Shown here in pieces: positions 37,171-46,117 of a DNA stretch of 64,000 bases. The notes under the pieces are model-generated. The model was not told where the DNA came from. It did no database searches and saw nothing but the letters and a program-made list of their open reading frames with translations. Origin of the DNA: UBA1141 sp963665155 (lineage in GTDB: Bacteria > Chloroflexota > Dehalococcoidia > Lucifugimonadales > UBA3495); contig CAXXFI010000001.1 of NCBI GenBank assembly GCA_963665155.2, positions 1 to 64,000 on the forward strand, read 5' to 3'. The position numbers and the translations under genes are program-made. Each line of letters starts with the position of its first letter. The stretch's first letter is position 1.

Positions 37171-38160
37171 TTAGGCGGCCACCCACAGCACCGAAGAGAT
37201 TTCGCTGAATTCACGCTTGAGCTTGGACCAGGAATCGCCGCCGTCGTCGCTGCGGTACAAGTAGCCGTAGCGGCTACCGGCGAAAACTATCTGAGGGTCT
37301 GCCGGCTGGGCATTGACCACCCACATTGCCGTATTGGGTTCAACAGGCAACGGCAATCTTTCCCAGCTCTGTCCCGTATCGATGGAGCGCATGATGCAAC
37401 CGGTGCTGCCCGGTGTCGTGTCTCCTAGTGTCAGGAAAATCACGTTAGGGCTGCCCGGCCGCACGTTTATTCCCCGGGGATAGCCTAAATCAAAGTTTTC
37501 TCTAACACCGATGGACTTCCACGTGGCCCCATTGTCAGTGCTTGTGTACACGTCGTTGTTTACCACCACAACCACGGTCTTTGGAGGCCCTGAGGATACC
37601 GCTACGTTATGTATATCCAAGTTCGGGATGGCGCCATGGCTAATCGTGGTCCAAGTATCTCCGCCGTCTGCGCTATGCCGCAGCCCATCTACCTCAATGC
37701 CAACCCAAATGCTTTGGCGGTCGGTGGGGTCGATGGCAATTCCGGTCACTCGGGGGGTGCCAACCGCCGGGCATTCCGCCGCCGCTTCCATGGAGGTCTT
37801 CTGCCAACTGCTTCCGCCGTCTTGAGAGCGGAAAACCACGGTGGGGGTGGGCGTACCGGTCCCAGCATAAATCAAGTTGGGGTCCTCATCATCGATTGCC
37901 AGGGCCCAAATTGTGAAACTGTTTAGCGGATTGTCCAAAAGCGCCCAATTTCCTCCGGCGTCTGCACTAGTATAGATGCCTTTGTCGCTACCTGCGTAAA
38001 TCAAGTTGGGCTTATTGGGGTGGACCGCCAAACAGCGCACCACAGCGTCGGAATGGAGGCCTTGATCAATGGCGATGCGCCGCCAAGTGTCGCCACCGTC
38101 TGCGCTACGCAACACTCCTTGGCCGGATGTGCCAACTAGGATGGTCATATTATCAGCCAT
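37171..38160 (-). CDS. BNR-repeat (sialidase/VPS10-like) beta-propeller protein
   Basis: A 329-aa protein with several Asp-box repeats: LRSADGGDTWRRI, IYTSADAGGNWALL, FRSQDGGSSWQKT, LRHSADGGDTWTTI, VYTSTDNGATWKSI and YRSDDGGDSWSKL. Spacing of about 45-55 residues fits six or seven blades of a WD40/YVTN/BNR-like propeller. It has no signal peptide and no catalytic Arg triad of true sialidases is evident, so glycosidase activity should not be assumed. ATG 38160 follows GGGAGGGC. The gene is intact. Its role is unknown, as for most such proteins of this group. Confidence 0.85.
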   Translation of the reverse strand: MADNMTILVGTSGQGVLRSADGGDTWRRIAIDQGLHSDAVVRCLAVHPNKPNLIYAGSDKGIYTSADAGGNWALLDNPLNSFTIWALAIDDEDPNLIYAGTGTPTPTVVFRSQDGGSSWQKTSMEAAAECPAVGTPRVTGIAIDPTDRQSIWVGIEVDGLRHSADGGDTWTTISHGAIPNLDIHNVAVSSGPPKTVVVVVNNDVYTSTDNGATWKSIGVRENFDLGYPRGINVRPGSPNVIFLTLGDTTPGSTGCIMRSIDTGQSWERLPLPVEPNTAMWVVNAQPADPQIVFAGSRYGYLYRSDDGGDSWSKLKREFSEISSVLWVAA

Positions 38161-38245
38161 GGCTCAGCCCTCCCGTATGCTCAAGCGTTAGGTCATTGCC
38201 TTTACGTCATCCAACAGAGACCGTTACACAGTGTATCTTGGCGGC

Positions 38246-38890
38246 ATGATGCCATCAATCCCCAACCACCAGTCGATACCGGCTGCAAAAAGCCCTGGCC
38301 CAATAGTAGAGGCCAATTGGTAGGGAAGCTACACGATCCTGTCCACCACGGGAAACGGCAACCCCCTGGAAAACAGCCGGTGCATCGGCCGGGAGATGGC
38401 CGCCACGCTGCAGCAAGCAGGCGTGGACTCGGTTATCTTGACATCAACTTGAGGGACCAGTACCCGCAGCGGCGCTGCGATAGGCACCGAGAGGGAAGCT
38501 ACACGATCCTGTCCACCACGGGAAACGGCAACCCCCTGGAAAACAGCCGGTGCATCGGCCGGGAGATGGCCGCCACGCTGCAGCAAGCAGGCGTGGACTC
38601 GGTTATCTTGACATCAACTTGAGGGACCAGTACCCGCAGCGGCGCTGCGATAGGCACCGAGTTGGAAAAGGCTGGGATTCCTGTGGCTCAAGTAACCGCC
38701 ATGACTCCGGTGGCAAAGGCCGTGGGTTCCAACCGCATAGTTCAGGCTAGGGGGCACCGTTTATCCGTTGGGTGATGCCGAGCTCCCGGCCAACGAAGAA
38801 AAGGTTTTTGCGCCGGAGAATAGTCCAACAAGCCTTGGACGCCCTGGCTACCGAGGGCTGGACGACGCCTTGAACGAGATCCGAGGAGTG
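38246..38890 (+). pseudogene. Selenocysteine-type glycine/proline reductase-like (GrdB/PrdB) relic
   Basis: The reconstructed product resembles the small Sec-containing subunit of Grd/Prd-type reductases. It reads SYTILSTTGNGNPLENSR, then AGVDSVILTST, an in-frame TGA, then GTSTRSGAAIGTELEKAGIP and VGSNRIV, YPLGDAELPANEEK and RRRIVQQALDALATEG. The TGA (38450-38452, repeated at 38620-38622) falls exactly where this family places selenocysteine. A perfect 6-bp hairpin (CGCAGC/GCTGCG, 38635-38649) starts 12 nt later, like a bacterial SECIS. The nearby Cys of the usual TCTRCG motif are Ser here. A TAG at 38321, a 170-bp tandem duplication and frameshifts after 38740 show the gene is dead. Confidence 0.72.
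38322..38661. repeat. 170-bp tandem duplication inside the reductase relic
   Basis: Copy 1 is 38322-38491 and copy 2 is 38492-38661, joined head to tail and apparently identical. The unit begins AGGGAAGCTACACGATCC. 170 is not a multiple of three, so the duplication itself breaks the frame. Both copies contain the TGA codon and the hairpin. The near-perfect identity means the event is recent or an assembly artefact. Confidence 0.93.
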
Positions 38891-39013
38891 GCTCTCTATG
38901 AAGGTGTGGGAACGTACTCACGAGGCGTAGCAATTGTTCACACCCCTATCGCTGGGCGGGGATCCATGGACGTTGGCAACCCGTCTGAACGAGAGATTGA
39001 CGTAAAAGATGGG

Positions 39014-39493
39014 TCACACTGCCTGATAGAGCTTGTGCGCGCCTTGGTTTAATGGGCGCAATCGTTTCTGCTTCTCTAAGGTTTTGATGGTGCTCACTAC
39101 CTCCGGCTCACCGTGCCCGCGAAACTTGCCAATTATCTTGCTCTGGGAGCGTGGCCTGCCACAAAAGTCCCAGATATCTTGGAAAAGCTGTTCCTGAAGG
39201 GAAGGCAAAGGTTTCAGAGGAACCACAATAGTGTGGCCTGGGTTGCCGTCCACTTTCTCTCCAATCTGGAAATCAAGGTGAGACTAATTTCTCCCTAGGA
39301 ATCTCCTCAGCCTGATACTTAAAACGCCGCCAGTGCCGGTCGAACCATATCCATGCACTACGTCTAGTCTGACGGCGTCCTTGCCAGCTTGGCGGACCGT
39401 TTGATTATAGAATTCGATGAATGAGGCCTCTGCTTCAGCCCAGGTCAGACCGTGGAGGTCCAAGATGCGTAGATCGGGTCCGTGCATGGTCAT
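39014..39493 (-). pseudogene. Smr-domain protein with an in-frame TAG
   Basis: Residues 1-69 form an Smr (small MutS-related) domain: LRILDLHGLTWAEAEASF with the DLHG box and VVHGYGSTGTGGVLSIRL with the H-G-x-G loop used for nucleic-acid cleavage or binding. After LRRFLGRN a TAG (39284-39286) interrupts. The same frame then continues with DGNPGHTIVVPLKPLPSLQE and a winged-helix-like tail (SKIIGKFRGHGEPEVVSTIK) to 39014. The two parts read as one protein without any shift, so a single base change is the lesion. The Smr domain alone could still be made. Confidence 0.8.
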
Positions 39494-39711
39494 CTCAAAG
39501 AAGACAAGAGTGAAGGGACTGTCTTTGTTCGTATACTAGCATGGGAGGCGTGTCCCGCAATCGTTTACTGGTGCCAAAGTTAATTACGAGATTAACGGAA
39601 CAGCCAGTCAGCGCAGGCTTGGCTCGATGGGGACTCCGCAGTACGGCGAGTAGCAATTTCGGGCAGGTCTATTTAACGCCAGCAACACCGCCGCCCAGGG
39701 CCCTAACCTAT

Positions 39712-40662
39712 TCAATGGTTGCCCACATGGAGAACCGCTTTCCCCGGAAAGTTACGGTCCAGAAGCTGACCCGCCACATCTGCGATTTGCGTCCACGGTG
39801 CTTCAACGCTGATCCTAGGAGTGAGTTTGCCCGTAGCAATTAGTCCAGCGAGACGTGCCAATCCGACCGCAGCTGGTTCGGTATGCAATTCATCGAAGAG
39901 GATGAAACCATACAGCGTGGTGCGGCCCGTCGTGAAAAACTTGCGGACATCAAAGGTCGATTCATCGGCGGCTGAGACACCCAGTGACACACAGACACCG
40001 TCTTTGGCCAACGACCCTAACGCTGCCGCTAGGGCCGTCCCACCCAGAGATTCCACCACTAGGTCGTAGGGCGCACGCACCGCGAAAGCCGCGATGTCGT
40101 CACCGATAACGACCTCATCTGCCCCGGCTTGCTGCACCCCAAGGACTTGGTCGGCACGGCGTACCGAAGCGACCACATGGGCACCGGCCAACCGGGCTAG
40201 TTGGACCGCAAAATCCCCTACTCCGCCGGTAGCGCCGGTAATGAGCACACGACGATGGAGCAACTGCCCCCGTTTAGCCAGGGCGTACAGGGCAGTCAGG
40301 CCAGCGACAGGTAACGTGGCCGCCTGGGCGAAGGTGACGGCGTCAGGCAGAGACGCGAGTGCATGGCTGGGAACCGCCACATATTGCGCCCAGGCACCAT
40401 CGGGCAGGAAGCCCACGACACGCCCACCCGTGTGAGGACCTGAGCCATCTGCGGCAGCCTGTTCCACCACACCGGCGAGGTCCCATCCTGGGCGCCAGCC
40501 GTCCTCCGCTTGGATCGATCGGCGCGTTTCACCGCGGTTGAGGGAAATGGCCGACACACGTACCAATGCTTCCGAGGGCAAAGGCTGCGGCATTGCAATA
40601 TCATGGATGATGAGTTTGCCAGGGACCTTTTGGTCGACGACGACAGCCTGATTGGTTGCCAT
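39712..40662 (-). CDS. Zinc-free MDR-family NADPH:quinone reductase-like oxidoreductase
   Basis: A 316-aa medium-chain dehydrogenase/reductase. The N-terminal GroES-like fold (residues 1-130) lacks the Cys/His ligands of zinc enzymes. The Rossmann domain carries LITGATGGVGDFAVQLA. This is the quinone reductase/crotonyl-CoA reductase-like branch, reducing alpha,beta-unsaturated carbonyls or quinones with NADPH. AAGGAG lies 6 nt before the ATG. The frame is intact. It is a single gene. The neighbour upstream on the same strand is an FMN hydroxyacid oxidase, 450 bp away. Confidence 0.9.
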   Translation of the reverse strand: MATNQAVVVDQKVPGKLIIHDIAMPQPLPSEALVRVSAISLNRGETRRSIQAEDGWRPGWDLAGVVEQAAADGSGPHTGGRVVGFLPDGAWAQYVAVPSHALASLPDAVTFAQAATLPVAGLTALYALAKRGQLLHRRVLITGATGGVGDFAVQLARLAGAHVVASVRRADQVLGVQQAGADEVVIGDDIAAFAVRAPYDLVVESLGGTALAAALGSLAKDGVCVSLGVSAADESTFDVRKFFTTGRTTLYGFILFDELHTEPAAVGLARLAGLIATGKLTPRISVEAPWTQIADVAGQLLDRNFPGKAVLHVGNH

Positions 40663-41108
40663 AGAAATCTCCTTACAGTTGTGCGTTAGGACGGTTGTCG
40701 AAATCCGTGGCAGGCAAAGCCCTTGGCAACGTGACCCCGAATGCCGTTCTCCACGGGAGACGGGAAGGGATCCTGATCAAGAGAAGTGAGGTGAAAGCTC
40801 AGACCCTAGCCAGCCGCAAACGCTACAACCACCTGCTCAGGGAGTCCTACATCGCTGCCATTTCCCCCTGATATCTCCTTAACAAAAGTGTCCCACTTTT
40901 GCTGGTTGCCAACAACCTCCGATAGATTCCGGAGGTCTTTCTTATTGTGGCCGCAGCCGGCTGGTTCCACACCGCCCGTGGGCCAGGTACGGACACCTAC
41001 TTGCCCTGAATCACGTAGTCGGCGACCTTCTCAGCAATCATGGTGGTGGCGTTGGTGTCGGCCCGGATGCACTGCCGGGCAGGTGCAGGGAGCGGCTCCT
41101 CCCTTCAC
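40663..41108. other. Intergenic stretch with a gene-end fragment
   Basis: Apart from the short GMC C-terminal remnant at 40997-41087 nothing coding is evident. Confidence 0.5.
40997..41087 (-). pseudogene. Last 30 codons of a GMC-type oxidoreductase
   Basis: The reading frame ending in TAG at 40997-40999 gives CIRADTNATTMIAEKVADYV, then IQGK. The TNATTMxIxEKxAD pattern is the usual C-terminus of GMC flavoproteins. Nothing else of the gene is present, and the FMN oxidase gene ends just beside it. It shows that a GMC gene once stood here and was removed by deletion. Confidence 0.55.
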
Positions 41109-42209
41109 TTATGGTGCCATGCGAGAACCGGAACCCCAACCATCTGGTATGCCGATCAAGTTCGGCTCCAGGTCTTCTACCGAGGTTTGGCCGCAGTAGG
41201 CCATCGCCCGGTCTACCTCTTCCCGCATCAATTCCAGTACTCCGTGGACCCCGTTGGCACCGTCCACGGCCAACCCCCAGAACAGAGGCCGCCCGATGGC
41301 TACGGCCCGGGCGCCAAGGGCCAATGCCTTGATAACATCACTACCTCGGCGTACACCCGAGTCGAGGTAGATTTCGGCCTGGCCTTTGACCGCATCTACG
41401 ATCTCGGGCAGCATCTGGATCGCTCCCATGGTCATGTCCAATTGCCGGCCGCCGTGGGTAGAGACCTGGATGCCGTCGACACCAGATTCAACCGCCACAT
41501 GGGCGTCCTCGGCGGTCCGGATCCCCTTCAGAACCAAGGGCAGTCGGGTCAGACCCCTCAGCCACTCCAGCTCCGCCCAGGCGAGAGGCTCAGTGCGGGA
41601 AACGTCCCAGCCTGGGGTCTCATCGGTGCCGCTGATTTCGTTCCCGGGCCGGTCCATCGCCCGGAAATTCCCCAGCTCGTGCGTCTGGGTAGTGTTGTTG
41701 CGCAGATCCCTTTCTTTGGGGCTAGGTACCGGCGTATCTACCGTCAAAACGATCGCCTTGAATCCGGCTTCCTCGGCCCGGTGCACCAGCATCTCCGTCA
41801 GGTCATAGCCTCGATGGTATAGCTGGAACCACAAAGGTCCGGATGCCGCCTCGGAAACCTCTTCCATGCTGCAGTTAGATCCGGTACTGAGCATCATCAA
41901 GGTGTCGGACATCCCAGCTCCCCGAGCGGTGGCCACCTCACCATCTGGGTGGGCTCGCATGTGGTTGCCAGCTGGTGCCAGCACAACCGGCATGCTTATC
42001 TTTTCGCCCAGGACCGTGGTGGAAAGATTCCGTTCTTCAACGCTTCGCAAAAATCGGGGGCGCAGGGTCAAGGCTTCAAAGGCCGTCCGATTGCGCCGGG
42101 TAGTGAACATGTCCATGGCTCCGGCGTCGATGGTATCCCAATCGTTATGGGGTAGGGTAAGCTTGGCTCTCTCCTCATAGTCGTAGAGGTTGACTGGGTC
42201 GTTGCTCAT
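41109..42209 (-). CDS. FMN-dependent alpha-hydroxy-acid oxidase/dehydrogenase
   Basis: A 366-aa TIM-barrel flavoenzyme that oxidises L-2-hydroxy acids such as lactate or glycolate to 2-oxoacids. It shows MPVVLAPAGNHMRAHPDGE (FMN site), WFQLYHRGYD, LPLVLKGIRTAEDA with the FMN-binding Lys, and the active-site VSTHGGRQLD with the base His. The usual residue before that His is Asn (SNHGGRQLD); here it is Thr. IYLDSGVRRGSDVIKALALG and GRPLFWGLA complete the phosphate site. GGAGG precedes the ATG. The frame is intact and the length normal. It stands alone. The substrate is not defined. Confidence 0.93.
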   Translation of the reverse strand: MSNDPVNLYDYEERAKLTLPHNDWDTIDAGAMDMFTTRRNRTAFEALTLRPRFLRSVEERNLSTTVLGEKISMPVVLAPAGNHMRAHPDGEVATARGAGMSDTLMMLSTGSNCSMEEVSEAASGPLWFQLYHRGYDLTEMLVHRAEEAGFKAIVLTVDTPVPSPKERDLRNNTTQTHELGNFRAMDRPGNEISGTDETPGWDVSRTEPLAWAELEWLRGLTRLPLVLKGIRTAEDAHVAVESGVDGIQVSTHGGRQLDMTMGAIQMLPEIVDAVKGQAEIYLDSGVRRGSDVIKALALGARAVAIGRPLFWGLAVDGANGVHGVLELMREEVDRAMAYCGQTSVEDLEPNLIGIPDGWGSGSRMAP

Positions 42210-42432
42210 GGCTGCCTCCTTCGCAAATCGGCTTGGTTTCTTATGTCAGCCCAGAATAGGAAACTCGTAGCAGTTACCGCGACCAGTCACGCTGGTCTCT
42301 TACAAACCGGTCAATTGGTGTAGGTGTGTCTGACTGGATTACCTCGTATCCAACGCCCGCCGTCGGTTGCAGGCGAGGGAGGGCTATAGAGAGGGCAAGT
42401 CCGCCGAGATCCCACCCCCTAGTCTCGAGAAA

Positions 42433-43584
42433 TTAGCGGCTCCCTTTCTCCGCCAGGCGCTTGATTCCTTGGAGCGTGAGGTCCATGTTGCCGCGGTGTT
42501 GGTTGCGGCGATTGGCCAGGACCTCCGCCGCTTGACCGGGGTCTTCCTCCATTGCCCTGCCAGTGGCTGACAATCCGGGCCCGACGATCATGTGGAAACG
42601 CAACCTGGTCATTGCGCCGACCGGTTCGAGCTCAAACCTCCACTGGGCAGTTGGGCGGTCCGGGTCGTTGACGTTCCAAGCGAATGCACGCGGTGGATCG
42701 TACGCCGAGATGTAGGAAGTAGTCTCCCACTTCCTCCCGGACCTCTCGTTCCTGCCGACAAACGAAACGCCAACGCGAGGGCCATCAACTCCGACCCATT
42801 CAGCGCCCTGGAATTCATCGCTGAATTTCGCCGAAATGTTAATGTCGCTCACCAGCTCCCAAATAGCCTCTGGCGAGGCGGCGATATCGGTCTCGATGAT
42901 GATGACACCCGGAGCCTCTGCAAGAAGCGAGTCTCCCTCACTCGGCCGTTGCTTCGCGTACCCCCAGCTGTCATACCAGGTAATCTCCGTCGCGTCTCGC
43001 CGTGGCGCCGGTCTGAATTCGTCACCAATCGTCCACCCGACGGTTAGCAACACGACCTGGGTGACGCCTTCGGGAATTCCCAGTAGTTTGGCTATCTCGT
43101 CGGCCTTCCCAAGATGCCGAGTGGTCCACGCCGATCCTAGGCCGCGTGAACGTAGTGCCAGGCAAAAGCTCCAGGCGGCCTGGATTACCGAGTCGAAGAG
43201 GCCAGGACGCCCACTACCATCATGGGTGCCTAATACCGTGACCAACACCAGCACCGGCACACGCTCAATGTTGGCTAACAAATGTGCGGCCGATTCCGAC
43301 ACGCGACTTTGGGGGGTACTCTCGTCTCGTCCTTGATCAGGCTCACGCATGGTTCCACCGGCGCCGTCGCCACGATACAGCTCGGCGATCTGCGCTTTTA
43401 TTTCGGGATCGCGAATGACCATCCAACGTCGGCTGGCAATGCCTGCTCCAGTTGGAGCCTGCTCCGCCAATTGAATACATTCGTGTAGGAGATGGTCAGG
43501 GACATCTCTGTCAAAGTCGAGGCGGCGGCGCACCGCCCTGGTTGTGCTCAAGAGCTTGTCGGTTTGTTCAAGGTCGAATGCCAT
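42433..43584 (-). CDS. Nitroreductase - SRPBCC fusion protein
   Basis: A 383-aa two-domain protein. Residues 1-210 are a nitroreductase-type FMN domain (TTRAVRRRLDFDRDVPDHLL, then QAPTGAGIASRRWMVIRD and a C-terminal WTIGDEFRP). Residues 225-383 form an SRPBCC/START-like lipid or ligand pocket (IIIETDIAASPEAIWELVSD, then GVSFVGRNERSGRKWETTSY). The two folds usually occur as separate proteins. Joining them suggests that a hydrophobic substrate is captured and then reduced. ATG 43584 follows TGAGG and is preferred over 43596. The gene is intact. Substrate and partner are unknown. Confidence 0.85.
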   Translation of the reverse strand: MAFDLEQTDKLLSTTRAVRRRLDFDRDVPDHLLHECIQLAEQAPTGAGIASRRWMVIRDPEIKAQIAELYRGDGAGGTMREPDQGRDESTPQSRVSESAAHLLANIERVPVLVLVTVLGTHDGSGRPGLFDSVIQAAWSFCLALRSRGLGSAWTTRHLGKADEIAKLLGIPEGVTQVVLLTVGWTIGDEFRPAPRRDATEITWYDSWGYAKQRPSEGDSLLAEAPGVIIIETDIAASPEAIWELVSDINISAKFSDEFQGAEWVGVDGPRVGVSFVGRNERSGRKWETTSYISAYDPPRAFAWNVNDPDRPTAQWRFELEPVGAMTRLRFHMIVGPGLSATGRAMEEDPGQAAEVLANRRNQHRGNMDLTLQGIKRLAEKGSR

Positions 43585-43697
43585 CAGGAACCTCATGATA
43601 CATAGAGTTGGATGGAAGGAGAGCGGCTGTTAGCCCAGGTGTCATAGCCAAATCGGCTCAACAATACGATTTGCCCACCGTCAGCCGTTATCCACCG

Positions 43698-44270
43698 TTA
43701 GCGGTTATATAATAGGTCGTTGCCCCAGGTGAAGAGCGGCTCCGCTCCTCCCTCTTTGACGACGAACACTTCTTCGATCCAGCAGCGCTCCCTCTCATTC
43801 CCGGGACATAGTAAGTGGGCCGCGATCACCATGCCTTCTTTTAAGGCCCAGTTTGGATCGCTGTCGTCGGCCACCAACGCCTCCACGTCCGCGTGACTCA
43901 TTCCCAGACCGTGGAAGTAGGTTAGAACCGACTCGTGCTGAGGCACTTCCATCTGTTGGAACGTGCGCTGACTCGTTTCCTGTATCTGGGCAATCCTGAC
44001 TCCAGGGCGCATTTTGGATCTCGTTCATCGCCTCGGCAGTGGCGCGGGAGATGCGGCCGTATAGCCGGGAAGCTGATCCTCCACCAGCCAAGTCTTGCCG
44101 CCGTCCCAGCAATATTGGTTCTTGGTCCCCGTGGCAGTCGAACATGATGTTCGTGCCGGGCTCGACCACGAAGTCTTCGGACTCGACTATAAAACTGCGT
44201 ACTGAGCCCGTCAACCGCCATGCGATTCGCTCAACTCCCCCACTTTCATGGCGTAACCAAGCGGTGGGGC
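43698..44270 (-). pseudogene. M24-family metallopeptidase, C-terminal fragment with frameshift
   Basis: A piece of an Xaa-Pro aminopeptidase-like enzyme. The upper part reads LRHESGGVERIAWRLTGSVR, then VVEPGTNIMFDCHGDQ. After a frame change near 44000 it continues YFHGLGMSHADVEALVADD (with the conserved HGxG-like loop) and GMVIAAHLLCPGNERERCWI, FVVKEGGAEPLF. The N-terminal half is absent, and intact metal-ligand spacing cannot be traced. The upstream edge at about 44270 coincides with the truncated start of an SDR gene running the other way, so a deletion joined two cut genes. Confidence 0.7.
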
Positions 44271-44978
44271 TCGAGGAATGGGTGCTGCGGAAGCCAAGAT
44301 GTTTGACGCGAAGGGGCGAAGGTAGTCATAGGAGACGTCCTTGACGAAGAGGGACGTCAGACCGAAGCGGCGATCAACGAGATCGGAGGCGAGTGCCTGT
44401 TCGTCCATCTTGATGTGACCGATGCGGGTAGCTGGCAGCGGGTTGTCGCAGAGACCGCCTCCCGCTTCGGCAAGCTGGACATCCTAGTCAACAATGCCGG
44501 GGTCTACCTCTCTCATAAAGTGGAAGACACGACATCTGAAGAATGGAACCTGGTGACGGACATCAATGCCAAGGGGGTCTTCCTAGGGACGAAGGCCGCG
44601 ATACCAGCGATGCGGAACGCTGGGGGTGGGTCCATCGTCAACATTTCATCCGTCCTTGGCCTGGTCGGTGGCCAGAGTTCGGCCTACTCCGCCAGCAAGG
44701 GAGCGGTGCCCCTTCTGACCAAGTCCACGGCTATCCAGTACGCAGCTGAGGGAATTCGCTGCAACTCCGTTCACCCTGGCGTTATCGAGACCCCTATGAC
44801 CCTAACAACCCTGCTCAGCACTCAAGAAGAGCGGGAGACGAGAGCGGCTAGATACCCGCTAGGGAGGATCGGCCAACCCGAGGACGTTGCCTACGGAGTA
44901 CTATTCTTGGCGTCGGATGAGTCCTCGTTCATGACTGGGAGTGAGCTGGTAATCGACGGTGGGTCGACGGCTCAATAA
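44269..44978 (+). pseudogene. Short-chain dehydrogenase/reductase lacking its N-terminus
   Basis: A classical SDR. It begins abruptly at ARGMGAAEAKMFDAKG, so the first beta strand and TGxxxGxG entry are lost. One base is missing near 44312, after which the frame runs to 44978 as VVIGDVLDEEGRQTEAAIN. It shows NNAGVYLSH (NNAG), INAKGVFLGTKAAIPAM, the Ser in VNISSVLG, catalytic YSASKGAVP (YxxxK), and NSVHPGVIETPM. The part from 44415 would be translatable but cannot bind NAD without the glycine motif. Two lesions make it a pseudogene. It is truncated at the same point as the opposing M24 fragment. Confidence 0.85.
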
Positions 44979-45083
44979 CCACCTGAAGAGTTGGGACATT
45001 GGGGTCGTCGGGCGACCACGCCATAGAATAGGTCCTACGCGTTCAAGATTTCCCTCCGAGAGAGCACCCGCTCCATCAAGGGC

Positions 45084-45908
45084 CTATGAAGAATTCTTTG
45101 CAGAGATTAGAGTCGCCCCTCCCGAGAGCGCGCTTATGTCCCCGCCTGCAAACCCAGCCTCTGCCAGCCAGTCGAGGTACTCTTGCTCTGTGTATGCCTG
45201 GCCATCGTCAAACAGGTTCAGCGTGATAAGGCTGAATCCCACCGACGAGATGGGCGAGACCCGTGTGTTATCGACCACTCTGCCTATGATGTAAATCGAA
45301 CCGCCCGGTACGACGATGCCTCGAATCCTCCTTAATGCACGCACTGCATCCTCCGGCGAGAGGACCTGTATGAACGCTCTGAGGACAGCCGCATCGTACG
45401 AACCTTCAAGCTGATCACGAAGCACATCCGCGCTCACGACGGCGACTCGCCCCTTCACCTCAGAGCTGTCAATGAAGCGCTGCGTAATTGGCGTGATAGT
45501 CGGCAAGTCCACTACGGTCGCTCTGATGTCCGGACAGCTTTGGGCCACCGCCATGGCCAGTCCGCCTGAGCCCCCTCCAATGTCAACGAGCGTGCGGCAC
45601 CATGATCCTAAATCGGCCCTCTCCACCAGCTCACGCCCGTTCGCCAACGTCGGGCCGTGTAAGCCGCGGAGAAAGGACTCCAGCTCGTGCTCCGGCTGGT
45701 CCGTGAAGTCCAACTTAGCCTGAGGAACACCCGTGCGTATGCTCTCAGATGTCTTGAGCAAAGCTTGGATTTGGGATGCAAGTAACTCATGCATGCCGCC
45801 AATATACGTAGGGATTCCCTTCACCAGAAACCCGCTGGATTCTGCGGTGTTTGAGAACTGTTCGCCCTCAACTTCCAGGAGTCCCGCAGCGACGAGGGCG
45901 TACGCCAA
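45084..45908 (-). CDS. SAM-dependent O-methyltransferase (COMT/acetylserotonin-type), 5' end incomplete
   Basis: A 274-aa frame from TTG 45908. The SAM-binding core is LVDIGGGSGGLAMAVAQSCP followed by ATVVDLPTITPI, then DVLRDQLEGSYDAAVLRAFI. PGGSIYIIGRVVD completes the Rossmann-like fold. The N-terminal winged-helix dimerisation region (ALVAAGLLEVEGEQFSNTAE) is only partly within this frame. The same reading frame continues upstream to about 46030 with recognisable family sequence (VILTGKYGFEQLAGAL) but no start codon. The 5' end is therefore probably damaged. Relatives methylate small phenolic or polyketide hydroxyls. The target is unknown. Confidence 0.75.
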   Translation of the reverse strand: MAYALVAAGLLEVEGEQFSNTAESSGFLVKGIPTYIGGMHELLASQIQALLKTSESIRTGVPQAKLDFTDQPEHELESFLRGLHGPTLANGRELVERADLGSWCRTLVDIGGGSGGLAMAVAQSCPDIRATVVDLPTITPITQRFIDSSEVKGRVAVVSADVLRDQLEGSYDAAVLRAFIQVLSPEDAVRALRRIRGIVVPGGSIYIIGRVVDNTRVSPISSVGFSLITLNLFDDGQAYTEQEYLDWLAEAGFAGGDISALSGGATLISAKNSS

Positions 45909-46117
45909 AGGCCTAAGTTTGAGCGGTTGAACGTCTAGAGCCCCCGCGAGTTGTTCAAACCCATATTTCCCAGTTAGGATAACAGTGTGATGCGGTATAT
46001 AGGCAACGTTCTTGCTTTTGTAGTCGTCTCATGAACTTTTCACCAACATCTCGGCTATAATACATTCATTAGAATAGTAAGATTCTTCAGATAGCGTAAC
46101 AACCCCGGAGGCACCTG

